In this document: positions 43,671 to 54,917 of the stretch, in pieces
Numbering within the stretch: position 1 is the first letter of the stretch
How the letters are laid out: each line of letters opens with the position of its first letter
Origin: Anas platyrhynchos
Lineage: Eukaryota > Chordata > Aves > Anseriformes > Anatidae
DNA length: 64,000 bases
Direction: 5' to 3'
Assembly (NCBI RefSeq): GCF_047663525.1
Contig: NC_092605.1
Span: 434,001-498,000, forward strand
Notes under the pieces: model-generated
What the model was told of the DNA's origin: nothing
What the model saw: only the letters and a program-made list of their open reading frames with translations
The model's database searches: none
Translations under genes and position numbers: made by a program

Positions 43671-46600
43671 TCAGGCACGTTCCTCTTTCTGCTGGTAAAT
43701 GCAGTGAAGCTTCTCAATGAGAAATATTTTATCTTCTCCCTCCTGCAACAGCAGAGATGCCGCAGTGAGCAGCCCTGGGGGCTGTGCTCCTGCAGCTTGG
43801 AGGCAGCAGCAGGGGTAGGGCTGGAGCCCAGATCCAGCTGCCCTGGGGCTGGGGGCTGCAGGGACGGGGGCTCAGGGCCCGCAGGGCAGCAGGCAGAGCT
43901 CACGCACGTTTGCAATCTGCTCCTTCAGCAGGCAGATGATCCTCCGCTGGCCTTTCACCACCTGGATGTGGCAGTAGGTCATGGCTCTGCAACGACAGGC
44001 ACGATGGGGATGGTGGCACCGACACATCCCTGGGGCTGGGATGCTGTGTCCCTGGCCTGGGCCAGGAGGGACACCCCAGCTGCCAGGGCCATGGCAGTGA
44101 CAGGGGACCCACAAAGTGCAGGTTTCAGCCTCGGGTTCTCCCCATACTCACAGCAGCACCCCGGACACGAAGAAGAGGAAGAAGGTGTTCTCCACCAGGT
44201 ACTGCTGGATCCAGGTCAGCCAGGTGATGTTGGGGCTGGACTTCTCCATCAACTTTGCCCAGACGTTCACGGACTTGTAGATGGTTTCCAGCCCCTGGAA
44301 GGGGCCACAGGTTTCTGACGGCTTCACTCTGAGCGGACAGAGCAGTGGAGTCAGTCGGATGCTGTTGAGCGGGGGGTTGTTGGGTTCTGGGCGGCCCAGC
44401 TGGCCAGTGCCCCTAGCTCAGGGCAGCGTCCTGGCCCTTGGGGCAAGCTTACAGCCCTCCAGGGGCCAAGCCTTGCCCTGCTCCCAGCGGGGGGGTCCCC
44501 ATCGCCTTGCCCAGCACTGAGGAGCATCTGGGCATGGCTGGGTGGGAGAAGCAGGCACACACCAGAGGCTGTCACACCACATACGGTGACTGGCAGAGGG
44601 CAGCACTTCCCTGCCTGGGACAGTGCCCGCAGCTGGGGACAGCACCTCACAGCCCTGTGCAGGGTGTGGGGCTCTCTGCGCCCTGCGATCTGGCAGGTAC
44701 TCACGACCAGATGATGTAGGAGATGAAGACGGCAGCGCCCAGGAAGGATGGGAAGCAGAGCAGGGTGATGAACACAGTGCTCATACGAGAAGCTTGCCAG
44801 GGCTTGCTGGGGGCCTGGCAGTTCTGCATCAGACTGGTCTGGGGACAAGGAGCAGAGAGCTGCGTGCTGCCGCCTCCCAAGAGACCCCAGGAGCGAACGC
44901 AGGGTGGCTGCGCCCTCCTGTCCCCCCGTCCAGCAGCCAACTGAGCTGGGGGACCCCAGCAACACTTCTGCCCTCAGGTGAGGACGGTGCTGCTCACTGT
45001 GTGCTGCAGCACTGCCCATGGTGAGGCTGCAGCAGGAGCAGCGGGGTAGCACGCACCTTTTTGATGTAGAAGAGCAGCAGCAGCTTCAGCACCTGCACAG
45101 CTGGCAGGAGCGGTGCGAAGAGAACACCCAGCCTGGAAGAGAGGGAGATGGGACTGAGCCCCATGGGAGCTAACGGTGCTTGGAGCCACGAGAGGAGCAG
45201 GACAGCAGTGCCAGCTGCAGTCTGGCTTTCATAAAGCAGAGCGGGCACCCCGTGCCCTGTGCTGGGTTTGCTGCACAGCCTGTGCCTGGGGGCTCATCTT
45301 GCAGGTCGGGGCTGGGAGCACCTGAGGGTTCACTGACCCCCAGTGCATTTACAGCCTGCGTGTCTGCCAGCTGTGCTGCCACGCAGCAGCACACATCTGG
45401 ACCTCCTCCTCTGGCTGGGAGTCATGCAGGGTGGCGTGAGGCTGGGGGCTGCAGAGGGGAGCCCTGAGCAGTGAGCACCGTTATGGTTTGGACAAACGAG
45501 GGGCTGCACGTGCACCAGGACCTGCTCCTCCTCCAGAGCTCTGGAGGGCACCAGCTGGGCAGGTGACACTGGGCTGGCACCAGGACACTCCACTGATGGC
45601 TTTCACCCGTCCTGCCACAGCCAGACCTCCCAGTGTGTGCGTGCGGCTGCACGGTGCCAGCACCAAGCGCTGTGACCACGGTCTGCCAGGCTGCTGCTTC
45701 CTTTCCCTTGTCCTTCCCGTGTTGGCCGGGGGGTCTCTGCATGCTGCAGGGCTCGCAGGCAGTATCAGCACTGAGTGGTATTTGCCAGCAGCGGACAAGC
45801 CACATCAGGCTGAAGATGTCTCACCAGGTCAGGGTCTGCCCATAGATCAGCTCCAGCACATTTCGGGCAATGTCAAACTCAGGCCTCTGCTTCCTCTTCA
45901 GTCTCTTCTCTGAGATCAGCCTGGGAAACGAGAGGAGCTCTGCTCTGACAGCCACTGCAAGAAGTCGGGCACGTGGTCTTCTCTCTCTGGTGGCTGAAAG
46001 CAGGGCTGTGCTGGGGGGACCCCTCCTGGGGCACGTTACCTGAAGACCAGCTCCCCAAAGATGGTGTCCAGCAGGATGAACACGAAGTCCATCACCATGA
46101 AGCGGTACAGGTCCTGCCCGACACACGTCTCCCAGCACTGGGGAGACAAACACGGGTGGCACGAGGCAGATGGGGAGGTTTCTCCCCTGCCACGGCTCCC
46201 CCATGGGCTGTGAAGGGCTGGGTGACCTCTTCCTCTCCCACATGCCCCAGCTTTGGGGTGTCCCTGCCCGGCTGACTGCCCCCTCCCCACCAGCAGTGCT
46301 GCCCAGCAGGCCCCGTGCTGCCAGACCCCTGACGGTGCTGGCACGGCGGCCTTGGCTTTGCTGCATGCTCCCTGGGCCAGGGGCAGCCTGGGTGGCACAT
46401 CCCCTGCCAGCTCAGCTCAGCAGAGCCCGGCCCCACACTGCCCCACATCGCTGGCCAGTGCCAACCTCCTCGTCGGAGCAGACGACTCTCCGGCTGAGCC
46501 AGTGGTAGCAGAGCAGGCCGAGGACCAGCATCTTCAGCAGGAGGTTCCTGGAGAGCAGCAGCGGGGACAGGAGGCCCTGAGCCCTAGGCAGAGGGGCTGA

Positions 46601-49600
46601 ACCCCACGTATGGGGGTCCCCCGGCCCCAGGGCCTCTCCCCACAGCAAGCCAGTGGCTGGGGGCTCCCCTGCCCCGTCCCCAGGCAGCCCACCTGCAGAT
46701 GGCCACGTAGACCTCCACCGCCGGGGAATCCTGCCTCTCACATATCGCCAGCAAGTTGTAGAGATGGGACATCAGCGTGTTGAGGAGTGACACGGTGAGG
46801 GGCAGGACCAGCAGGATGCCTTCCCGCTGCCACGTGCTGCCCGCCAGGGCTCGGTGCTCCTGCTGAACCTGGCAAGCAGGCGCCTGGGTGAGCCTGACCG
46901 CCTGCAGCCCCGCGCCCTGGGGCTCGCTGTGCCGGCTGTGGAGGTGCAGCAGGGCTGCCCCTGCCTCCTCCGGCTGCGCTGCCCTCCGGTCAGCCTGGAG
47001 AGCCCTGCCCAGGCCGGCAGAGCTGCAGCGTGGCGTGGGGGCTGCGCTTACCACATGCATGTGCTCCAAGAGATAGTGCACGGCCACCACGCAGCCCAGC
47101 ACCGTGCCCAGGGAAAGGACCCAGGCCAGGAGAAGGACAGTGACGCGCCCCAGCCGCTGGCAGAGGCTCAGGGGGCAGGAGCGGGACCGCCGCTCGGCCA
47201 GCAGCTCCTGGAAGACAGCAGTGCCAGCGGAGCTGCTGAGCAGCCTGGGGCAGCTGAGAACATGTTCCAGGTCCGAGAAGGTGCACGCGTTGCTGCAGGA
47301 CCCCCCATGCAGTGGGCAGTGGGGAGCTGAGCCCCATAGCCCGGGCTGGCTCCTGTGCACACCTTCACCTTCCCACCACGGGGTGCAGGGTGCGCACAGA
47401 CTGAGCTCCAGCCCCGCTCCTCACCTTCAGCTGGGTGCAGATGTTCTCGCACTGCAGCTTCACCGAGCGCCTCTGGACCACCTTGAAGTCCCAGGCACAG
47501 AAGACTTTGATGGCCAGGTCCCCCGCAGAGCTGCCCACACGGTAGCTCTCCCCGAAGGAGCGGTACATGCTGCAGCAGGGGGGCAAGGGGTGGCGGCAGG
47601 GCTCAGGGCTGGGCGGCCAGGGCACGGCCAGCAGGGCTGAGGCGCTGCCGACTCACCTGTACACCAGCAGGATGCAGGTGGCAAAGAAGGAGACCCCAAC
47701 GGTGAACAGGTAGGCCAGCGGCATGTTGTAGGGGAGCCGGGGGGGCGCTGAGGGGGCCACGCTGCCGCTGAGGCTGGAGGCAGAGGGGTCATTGAGGGTG
47801 ATGTTGCTGTAGTAGCCGTAGTACAGCAGCGAGTGGGTGAAGTAGCCCTGTGGGAAAGTGCACAACAAGGCCCACGGTGACCTCAGGGGTGCCCACGGCT
47901 CCCAGCCTGGCATGGGGCTGCACCAGCCTGCAGGGGCACAGAGCCCGGGGCAGCATCGGGCACCCTCCTTCGCACCCACAGTGCTGGGGGGTCCAGGGAG
48001 GCACAGGCAGGGACGCGCTGGAGGTGCTTACCGCTCCTGTGAGGAGCTCAAAGCCAGCAAAGGGCTGCTGGTTGGCCTTGGCAGGGGGATACGCAGCCTG
48101 CAGGGCCACTACGAAGACCAGGAGGATGAGGAGTGAGAAAACATTGAACATGAGGAGCGTCTTGAGGAAGAGGAAGTAGGAGAGGACGCTGGAGCCGAAG
48201 CGGCCGCTGATCTGCTTCAGGGCATAGTGCCAGGGCTGTGCAGCGGGCAGCAGCGCGAGGAGCCTGTACCAGAAGTGCCGGCAGCCCTGCGGAAAGGGAG
48301 CCTGGTGAGGGCGCCGGGGTCCCCGCAGCAGCAGAGCCCCCACCACCCGCCTGCTCCGGCTGTGCCGGCCGCTGCGCTTCAGACTTACGAGAGTGATGTA
48401 GTCCTTGCACCACCCGCAGGGAGACGGGGCGGCTGTGGGGTGGGGGCGCAGCCCCAGGGGGCTCCTCTGCTCATCCAGCTCCCGCCTGCCAGGCAAAGGG
48501 GGGGTGTCAGGGGGTGGCTCCGTCTGCGGGACCTGCAGGAGGCTGCCAGGGGGACCTACCAGAGGGCGCGCTTCTCCACCAGGCAGAGGGGCAGCGAGAG
48601 CAGCATGTGGCTGCGCTGGCTGGGCGAGAGGCTCAGCAGCTCCTTCGCCAGCAGGCTCCGCTTGTCTGGGGGCACAAGGGGCTCAGTAGGACACGGCTGG
48701 CCGGGGTGCAACACGCCCGTCCCGAGCCCTGGTGCAGGGACGATGCCCGGCTCTGCCTGCCCCCACCCCAACGGGAGCTCTCACCTTGCAGCGTGGCGCG
48801 GGCCGGGTCGCTCTCCAGGTCGTACTGCCGCAGGCTGGGCCGCGCCGTGCGGCTGAGCTGCTGCAGGGACGGGCGGCTGCGCCGGCGCCGCAGCCGTGCC
48901 GTGCGGTTGTAGTACTGGGAGATGATGGCCCCGCGGCTGCGCCCTGCGGGTGGCAGCAGGACACTGGGGTGGGCGGCCGCAGGGAGAGCAGGGCATGCCT
49001 GCAGCAGGTGGGAGAGCTCCCAGCCTGGTGTAGCTCGGGCAAGGGTGGCTCCGGGGGGGGCAGGAGGGCAGGCGGCACTCACCGATGGTGCGGCTGGGCA
49101 TGCTGGCGAGGATGCGCAGGGTGGTGGAGTCGCCCGGGTGCTGCTCGCCCTGCCCAGGCTCCAGCCAGGCAAAGGCAGAGGTGTCCGGGGGGGCCAGGTG
49201 GGCCGGGTGGCCTGGGGATGGGGGCAGGATGTGGGCGGTGAGAGATGGGGTGCTCAGGGCCCAGAGGCTGGGTGCCCACCCCGGCATATGCCCTCCCTGC
49301 AGCACCCCATCCCTGGGGATGCTCCTCTGTGTCCCCAAAGGCTGGTGCAGCCTGGTGCCACGAGTGCTCTGTCTGTGGCAGCGGTGTGAGCCCCAGCTGG
49401 GGCTGCAGCCCCGGGTACACACACTGTCCCCATCCTACCCCTGCTGCGACTGCCTACCTCTGCCCCTCTCCTGCAGCTCCAGCTCTGTGCCCGCCTCTGC
49501 CAAGATGCTCTGCTCCTGGATGAGCTCGCGGAAGGAGGTGTGCATGGCTCCTTCATTGTCCGGGCTCAGCTCCTGGCTGCGGGGACACAAAGCTCAAACC

Positions 49601-49832
49601 AGCAGCCTGGCTCTGGGGATGGCGTCCTGGGAAAGCCCCCAGTGCCAGCCCAAAGCTGGGTGGTGCTGCGTCCCCCAGCCGAGGCTGCAGGATCCCACAG
49701 GATCCCACAGGATCCCACAGACTGAGGGTTAGCGAGGGCAGGGCTCGGGGAGTGGAGGAGCAGAGCAGGCACTCACTTGTCGCTCCCGGTGTCCTCGGAG
49801 ATGTGGAGGGTGATGAGGGGCAGCTGGGACAT
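43671..49832 (-). CDS. TMC6: Transmembrane channel-like protein 6 (EVER1)
   Basis: Multi-pass TMC-family protein of the endoplasmic reticulum. In human it forms a complex with TMC8 and CIB1 and is linked to epidermodysplasia verruciformis. Nineteen coding exons join in frame to 800 aa (human 805): 49832-49777, 49576-49458, 49211-49083, 48943-48785, 48665-48560, 48485-48389, 48286-48032, 47847-47657, 47569-47425, 47207-47052, 46868-46693, 46547-46466, 46137-46040, 45920-45825, 45132-45057, 44838-44705, 44328-44152, 43986-43908 and 43742-43671. TMC6 rather than TMC8 is shown by [25 protein letters not shown] and [19 protein letters not shown]. The TMC signature [17 protein letters not shown] is at 558-574. 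The C-tail is shorter than in human. The stop lies 6 bases before a perfect donor (CAG|GTAAGG), so the 3' UTR is spliced. An acceptor near 49888 implies a noncoding first exon in the CpG island to the right. Confidence 0.96.
49691..49720. repeat. Three perfect copies of GATCCCACAG in TMC6 intron 1
   Basis: Ten-base unit repeated three times without change. Confidence 0.9.
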
Positions 49833-49944
49833 CCTGCTGGGGCCGAGCAGCCTCGGCAGCACCCGCGGCCTCCCTCACGCCGTCCTGCCACAGCAAGTGG
49901 AGGATGTCAGCCCGGCCCCGTGCCGCCCAGCTCACGGCCCCCTG

Positions 49945-50019
49945 CTCCTCACCCCCCTTCTCCTCACCCCCCTGCTCCTCACCCCCCTGCTCCTCGCCCC
50001 CCTGCTCCTCGCCCCCCGC
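49945..50019. repeat. 15-bp minisatellite, five copies, 5' of TMC6
   Basis: The unit CTCCTCACCCCCCTG is repeated five times with A/G variation at one position. It lies between the first coding exon of TMC6 and its CpG island, probably in a 5' intron. Confidence 0.85.
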
Positions 50020-51200
50020 TCCCGCGGCTCGTCCGGGGCGCGCCGGGTGCCGCCTGGCCGCGGGACGGAGCCGAGGGGCCGCGGGGCTCAGGCAGAGCCG
50101 CCACAGCCCACGGAGAGCTGCAGCGAGGGCAGGAAGGAAGGGAGGGAGGGAGGAGGAGGAGGAGGAGGCTTTGTGCGGAAGAAAGCGGGGCTGCTGCTCC
50201 TGGCAGCTCCGAGGCAGCGCGGAGCCCCCCCCGCAGTGCTCAGCATCCGCTGGGAGCCCGCAGCGGCCCCGGCAGCCCCGGAACCCGCAGCCCCGTCCCG
50301 AGCCGGGGGCTGGGGCAGAGACCCCGACCCCCTCCCGGCAGCGCGGCCGAGGGGAAAGCGGGGAGAGAGGGGCGAGAAGGGCTCGGCAGGCGGCGTCCCC
50401 TCCGTTCCCCGTCCCGTCCCCTCCCTTCCCGTCCCGTTCCCTTCCCTCCCCGCCCCGTGCAGACAAAGGCTCGGGGCCGGAGGCGGTGCCGGTAGCACCC
50501 GGGCCCCCCGCGCCCCCCGGTGGGAGCCGCCCCCGTCCCGCGATCCCCCCCCCTCCCGGTCCCGGGACCTACGGGAGCGCCCCTCCGGTACCCGCAGCCG
50601 TCGCAGACCCGTCGGGGTGTCCCGGCGGCGGCTCCCGTGGGCGCCGAGCCCCGTCCCGCAGCGCAGCGGCTCCCGGTGCTGAGCCCCCCTCGGGAGCGCT
50701 CGGCAGGAGCCGTGGGCGCGGGGCCGGTTCGCGCGGCGTGGACCCCCCCGGGGCCGCGTCCCCCCCGTCCCGCGGCACTCGCTCGGGACGGACCCCGCCG
50801 GCCCCCGGGAGCCCCCCCCGCGTTCCCGCTCCCCCCGCCCCGGGGCGGTCCCGTCCCGTCGGGGCGGGCTCCCGGCAGCTGGGAGCGCCCGGCCCGGCCC
50901 CCCCCGGGGCGGCGCCGCGCAGGAGCAGCGGGCGGCGGCGGAGCGATGGAGGGCGGCGGCGGCGCCTACGGGGCGGCCAAGGCCGGCGGCGCCTTCGACC
51001 CGGGCCGCTTCGTGCAGCAGCCGCAGGTCCTGGCGCGGATCGCCAGCGCCGTGAGTCGGGGCCGGGGGGCGGCGGGGGGCGGCGGGGGCGGCACGGCCCG
51101 GATCGGCCCGGCCCGGCCTGGCCTAACCCTTCCCTTCCCTTCCCGTCCCTTCCCCTTCCTTCCCCGGGCCCTGCCCGCCTCCCCTCGCCTCCCCTCTCCC
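50020..51200. promoter_or_regulatory. CpG island serving TMC6 (-) and SYNGR2 (+)
   Basis: Over 1 kb of CpG-dense sequence between the divergent genes. The SYNGR2 ATG is at 50946, and the TMC6 5' acceptor near 49888 points to a noncoding first exon inside this island. Exact start sites are not visible. Confidence 0.6.
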
Positions 51201-52266
51201 TTCTCCTCCGGCCCCCCCGCCCCGCTGACGGGGGTCCCGCCGCCCCCCGCAGGTCTTCGCCCTGATCGTGTTCTCCTGCCTGGTCGGGGAGGGCCACACC
51301 AACCGGCCCAACTCCGGAGAACTCTTCTGCATCTTCAACCACAACGAGGACGCCTGCCGCTACGGCATCGGCATCGGCGTCCTCGCCTTCCTGGCCTGCA
51401 TCTTCTTCTTCGTGGTGGACGCCTACTTCCCGCAGATCAGCAACGCCACCGACCGCAAGTACCTGGTGCTGGCAGACCTCGGCTTCTCGGGTACGGGCGC
51501 CCCGGGGCAGGGCCGTGCCTCCCGCAATGGCCGCCCGCGTCCCGTGACGTGGCCGCCGCTCGGTGCCTGGCAGAGGGAGCTGCTCCTGGCTCGCTGCCCG
51601 CAGGCCACGCGTTGCCAGCCCGAGCTCCTCTGTGGAGCCGGAGCTGGCGGCGTGCAGGCACCTGTGCCGGGCCGTGCGCCTCCGCTGCCTCCAGCCCACC
51701 TCAGTGGCAGCTGTTGGCAGGCAGGATCCAGCCGTGCTGCGCTGCCTGCGGCCGGGGACCCGCAGGGACCAGGGGGACGCGGCCCCTGCCACTCACGCTG
51801 GCTTCCTCCCGCAGGCCTCTGGACGTTCCTCTGGTTCGTTGGCTTCTGCTTTCTGACCAACCAGTGGGCCTGGACGCAGGCCCAGGACGTGCTTATCGGG
51901 GCTGACTCGGCCCGTGCCGTTATCACCTTCAGCTTCTTCTCCATCTTCTCGTGGGTGAGTGACCCCGGGGTGGTCCCTGCCGGCAGGGTCTGGGCAGCGG
52001 CTCCTGGCCCTGCAGCCGGGGCCGGCCTCTGCCCGGGCGCCTGGCTCTGACAGCCCCCTGCTCTCCAGGGCCTCCTGCTCGCCTTTGCTTACAAGCGATA
52101 CAAGATGGGGGTGGAGGACTTTGCTCACAGCTACGTCGACCCCACGCCGGAGGTTTCGACTCCCTACTCCAGTTACCCCAACATCAGCCACGACAGCTAC
52201 CAGCAGCCGCCCTTCACCCAGACCGCGGACGCCACGGAGGGTTACCAGCCGCCGCCGGTGTACTGA
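50946..52266 (+). CDS. SYNGR2: Synaptogyrin-2 (cellugyrin)
   Basis: Four-span MARVEL-domain vesicle protein of non-neuronal cells. Four exons join in frame to 226 aa (human 224): 50946-51050, 51253-51490, 51815-51954 and 52069-52266. A Gly/Ala-rich cytosolic N-terminus precedes the first membrane helix (ALIVFSCLVGEG). Helix 2 lies in GIGVLAFLACIFFFVVDAYF. Helix 3 begins FLWFVGFCFLTNQWAW, and helix 4 is TFSFFSIFSWGLLLAFAY. The tail is rich in Tyr, Pro and Gln and ends PPPVY. Helix order and tail match the family. The start is the first ATG after the CpG island. Confidence 0.97.
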
Positions 52267-53210
52267 GCCCTGCGCCGGGCGGTCCGGTGGGGACGGCTGT
52301 ACAAGTGCAATTTTCTCTGGGGTGGGAAGGAAGGGACCTGCAACTTGAACGGGGAAGGGGGCAGGAGGGTGGCAGCTGCTTCGCGTGGAAGCCACCAGGC
52401 TTTGGTGTTGGGGCAGAGGAGAGGGCCTGGCGCTTGCGGCGCTGTGAGCTCCCCGCCGCGCAGCGGTGATGGGCAGGTGCCGCGCAGGACCCGCTGCGCT
52501 CCTCGGGTGGGTTTGGTGCGCGGGGGCTGGCCGAGCTGCAGCCCTGCTGTTGCCCCTCTGGGGAAGCGGTGGCGAGCACGGCCCGCGCCCCTCCTGGCAC
52601 TGCCGGCTGCAGTCCTTTAAGTGCCACCTTTCACTGCTGTAGCGAGCCTCACGTCCCCAGCACAGCCGTGTGACACGGTTCAGCTCCTGCCTGCCACTGG
52701 GTTCGCGTGCCTTCCTCCCCTCCCTCGGCTGCTGCCGGCTGAGCTTGATGCCAAAGTCCCATCTTCTGAATATGCACCCTTGTGCTGTGCCTTCCCCAGA
52801 GCCCGCAGGACAGCAGCTGGCGCTCAGATGAAATTTTTTAGGATCTGTGGGAGCGGTGGGTGTCGGGCTCACAGCAGGGCCCCGGCCCCGGTCTTGTCAC
52901 AGGTCCAGGTGCTGCCAGGGAAGGTCCCCCTGCAGCACCTTCCCTGCTGACACGAGGCTGTCCCCCTGTGTCCCGCGTGCTGCTCTGAGCCACGCTCTGC
53001 TCGGCAGCTGCTGTCCCCGAGCTGGGGCCACACCGTGCCTTTGTGCTGGGCCTGGCGGGCTGGCTTGTCTCAGGTTGTTTGCTGCTGTGCCTGTTGTGAA
53101 GCTGTTCCCAGCAGCGGTGTGGGGTATGCGAGCTGTAGCTGCTGGGGCTGATAGTCAAACATGCCTTTGTTTGTCACTGTAGAGATGGAATAAACTTTTT
53201 CACCTAGCCA
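52267..53210 (+). other. SYNGR2: SYNGR2 3' UTR
   Basis: Noncoding sequence from the stop codon to the AATAAA at 53189-53194. No other gene is seen in it. Confidence 0.75.
53189..53194 (+). terminator. SYNGR2: SYNGR2 poly(A) signal (AATAAA)
   Basis: Canonical AATAAA followed by a T-rich element. It is convergent with the TK1 poly(A) signal about 330 bases away. Confidence 0.85.
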
Positions 53211-53523
53211 CCACCTGCGTTTCTTCTCTGAGGAAGCAGAACCGGGTTCTTCCCCTCGGCCCCAGGAGTCCTGGCTGGGGGTTCCAGGAGGGGAAGCGGT
53301 GGAAGCCAGCGGCCTGCTGCTCCACAAACACTGTGCTCAGCGCCTATTTTTAGCAAGTCCTGCTCCTCACGGACAGCTTAGCAGTGAGCAGGCAGCTCCC
53401 GCAGCCCCCGTGACCGGGCTGCCGACACGCTGCTGCTCTGAGCGCTCCTTCTGCACGCTGCGAACCGCAGGAACCTGCGGACCAGGCCACTCCAGGAAGA
53501 CACACGTGGGCAGTTTCAAGTTC

Positions 53524-53529
53524 TTTATT
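53524..53529 (-). terminator. TK1: TK1 poly(A) signal (AATAAA)
   Basis: AATAAA on the - strand about 1.39 kb past the TK1 stop, giving a 3' UTR from 54917 to about 53505. That UTR holds an A/T-rich segment (53821-54300) and no other gene. Confidence 0.75.
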
Positions 53530-54917
53530 AACCCAGAACAGTACTACTGCCTCCCCTCGTCCTTCAGGGGAAAGCCCAGGCCTGGCAGTGAAGTGCTTGT
53601 GAATACTAAAGCTGTAATTGCTTCAAGGAATGCAGAGCAGAGATTTCAGGCAACTCTCGAAACTATCTTGGCGGGCGCCTCCTCCTCACTCGTGTGTAAG
53701 TAAACAAGCACTGGAGACAGGAGGCGGTTTGAGCACGGAGATCTGTCCTAATCAGCCTGACCAGAATCCTGTCGCTTGGAGCTTGAGGATTCTGACTTTA
53801 AAAAGCACTTTTACGAGAAGTTAAAAAAAAAAAGAAAAAAAAGAGAAAACCCTTCCAGAAGCTGAGTCAAGCAAAGGGGAGAAGAAAGAAGAAGGTCCTC
53901 CAGTTATGTTACAGCAAAGGAAGCAGGCTCAAATTTTTGGAAGGCTCAGGAGGGAGCTGGATATGGGATCTAGAGTCAAGAACCATTTACTCAAAGCAGA
54001 GACCCTTTTCCAGGTAGCTGCATTTTAACAGTAACTGTAGCCCAATCCTTTACAAATTCAGTCCTGAGCCTCCAAACCCTTCACAGATAACTAAGCATTG
54101 TGAAGTGGCAGCACTTGAGCAGAAAGTCCTGATTTTAGAGAGGTGACTCTTCCTGAAGTGGTGTATTTCCAAAGGAGTCTGCTTTAACATGCAGACTCTT
54201 ACTAGACTCCGCACTTTTTAACTTCAAAGGCTAGAAAGAGCCTAGGAGTCAGGCAGGCAAATCAAGCCCTCCTTCTCCCCTCTTCTATTTTAAAAAACTT
54301 GCAAGACACCTCCAGCAAGTTACCAGCCGGCTGGCAGGCTGCACAGCGTCGTTAAGAGGCTGCTGAGGGCCAGGCTGCTGCTGTGTCAGCTGAGGTTGTG
54401 CCACGGCTCCATGGCAAGGAAAGGGCCATCTCCCCAGACTACATTAAAAAGGAAATGGGTTTTGGATACTAAGTTACTGCACATTGTCTTAAAAAAACTG
54501 GAATTTAGGAACAGCACAGGAGAGAAAGAACTGGTTGTGTTCACTGCAAGCCACCAGGCTGAACGCACGCTGGGTGCAGAGCCCACGGCTGTGACGAGCG
54601 ACCAGTGCCCTGCAGCCCAGCGCAGCAGCCTTCCAGTACCTGCTTGTGGGGCAGCGTCAGTCATTAAAACTTTTCCATGCTCTGAGAAAGGACCTCCCGT
54701 ACTGTCAGCCTCTGTCGTCAGCTCCCCCCGGCATCAGCTCCAGCTGATCCTGGCTCCTGGAGCAGAGGCCCCGCAGGCTGGTTTGGCAGGCAGAGCTCTC
54801 AGAGCTGGGACCCTTTACAGTTTTGCTAAAAGCAGGGGAAGCCGGATCTGAAGTCCGGGAGCATTCGGCTTCTTCCCTCGTTCCCCCCCCACCCACCCCC
54901 CCACTGAAGCGCAGCAA

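Noticed and set aside
49904-51265. 453-codon and overlapping + strand ORFs before SYNGR2
   Set aside because: Low-complexity translation of the CpG island and minisatellite. SYNGR2 starts at 50946 in another context.
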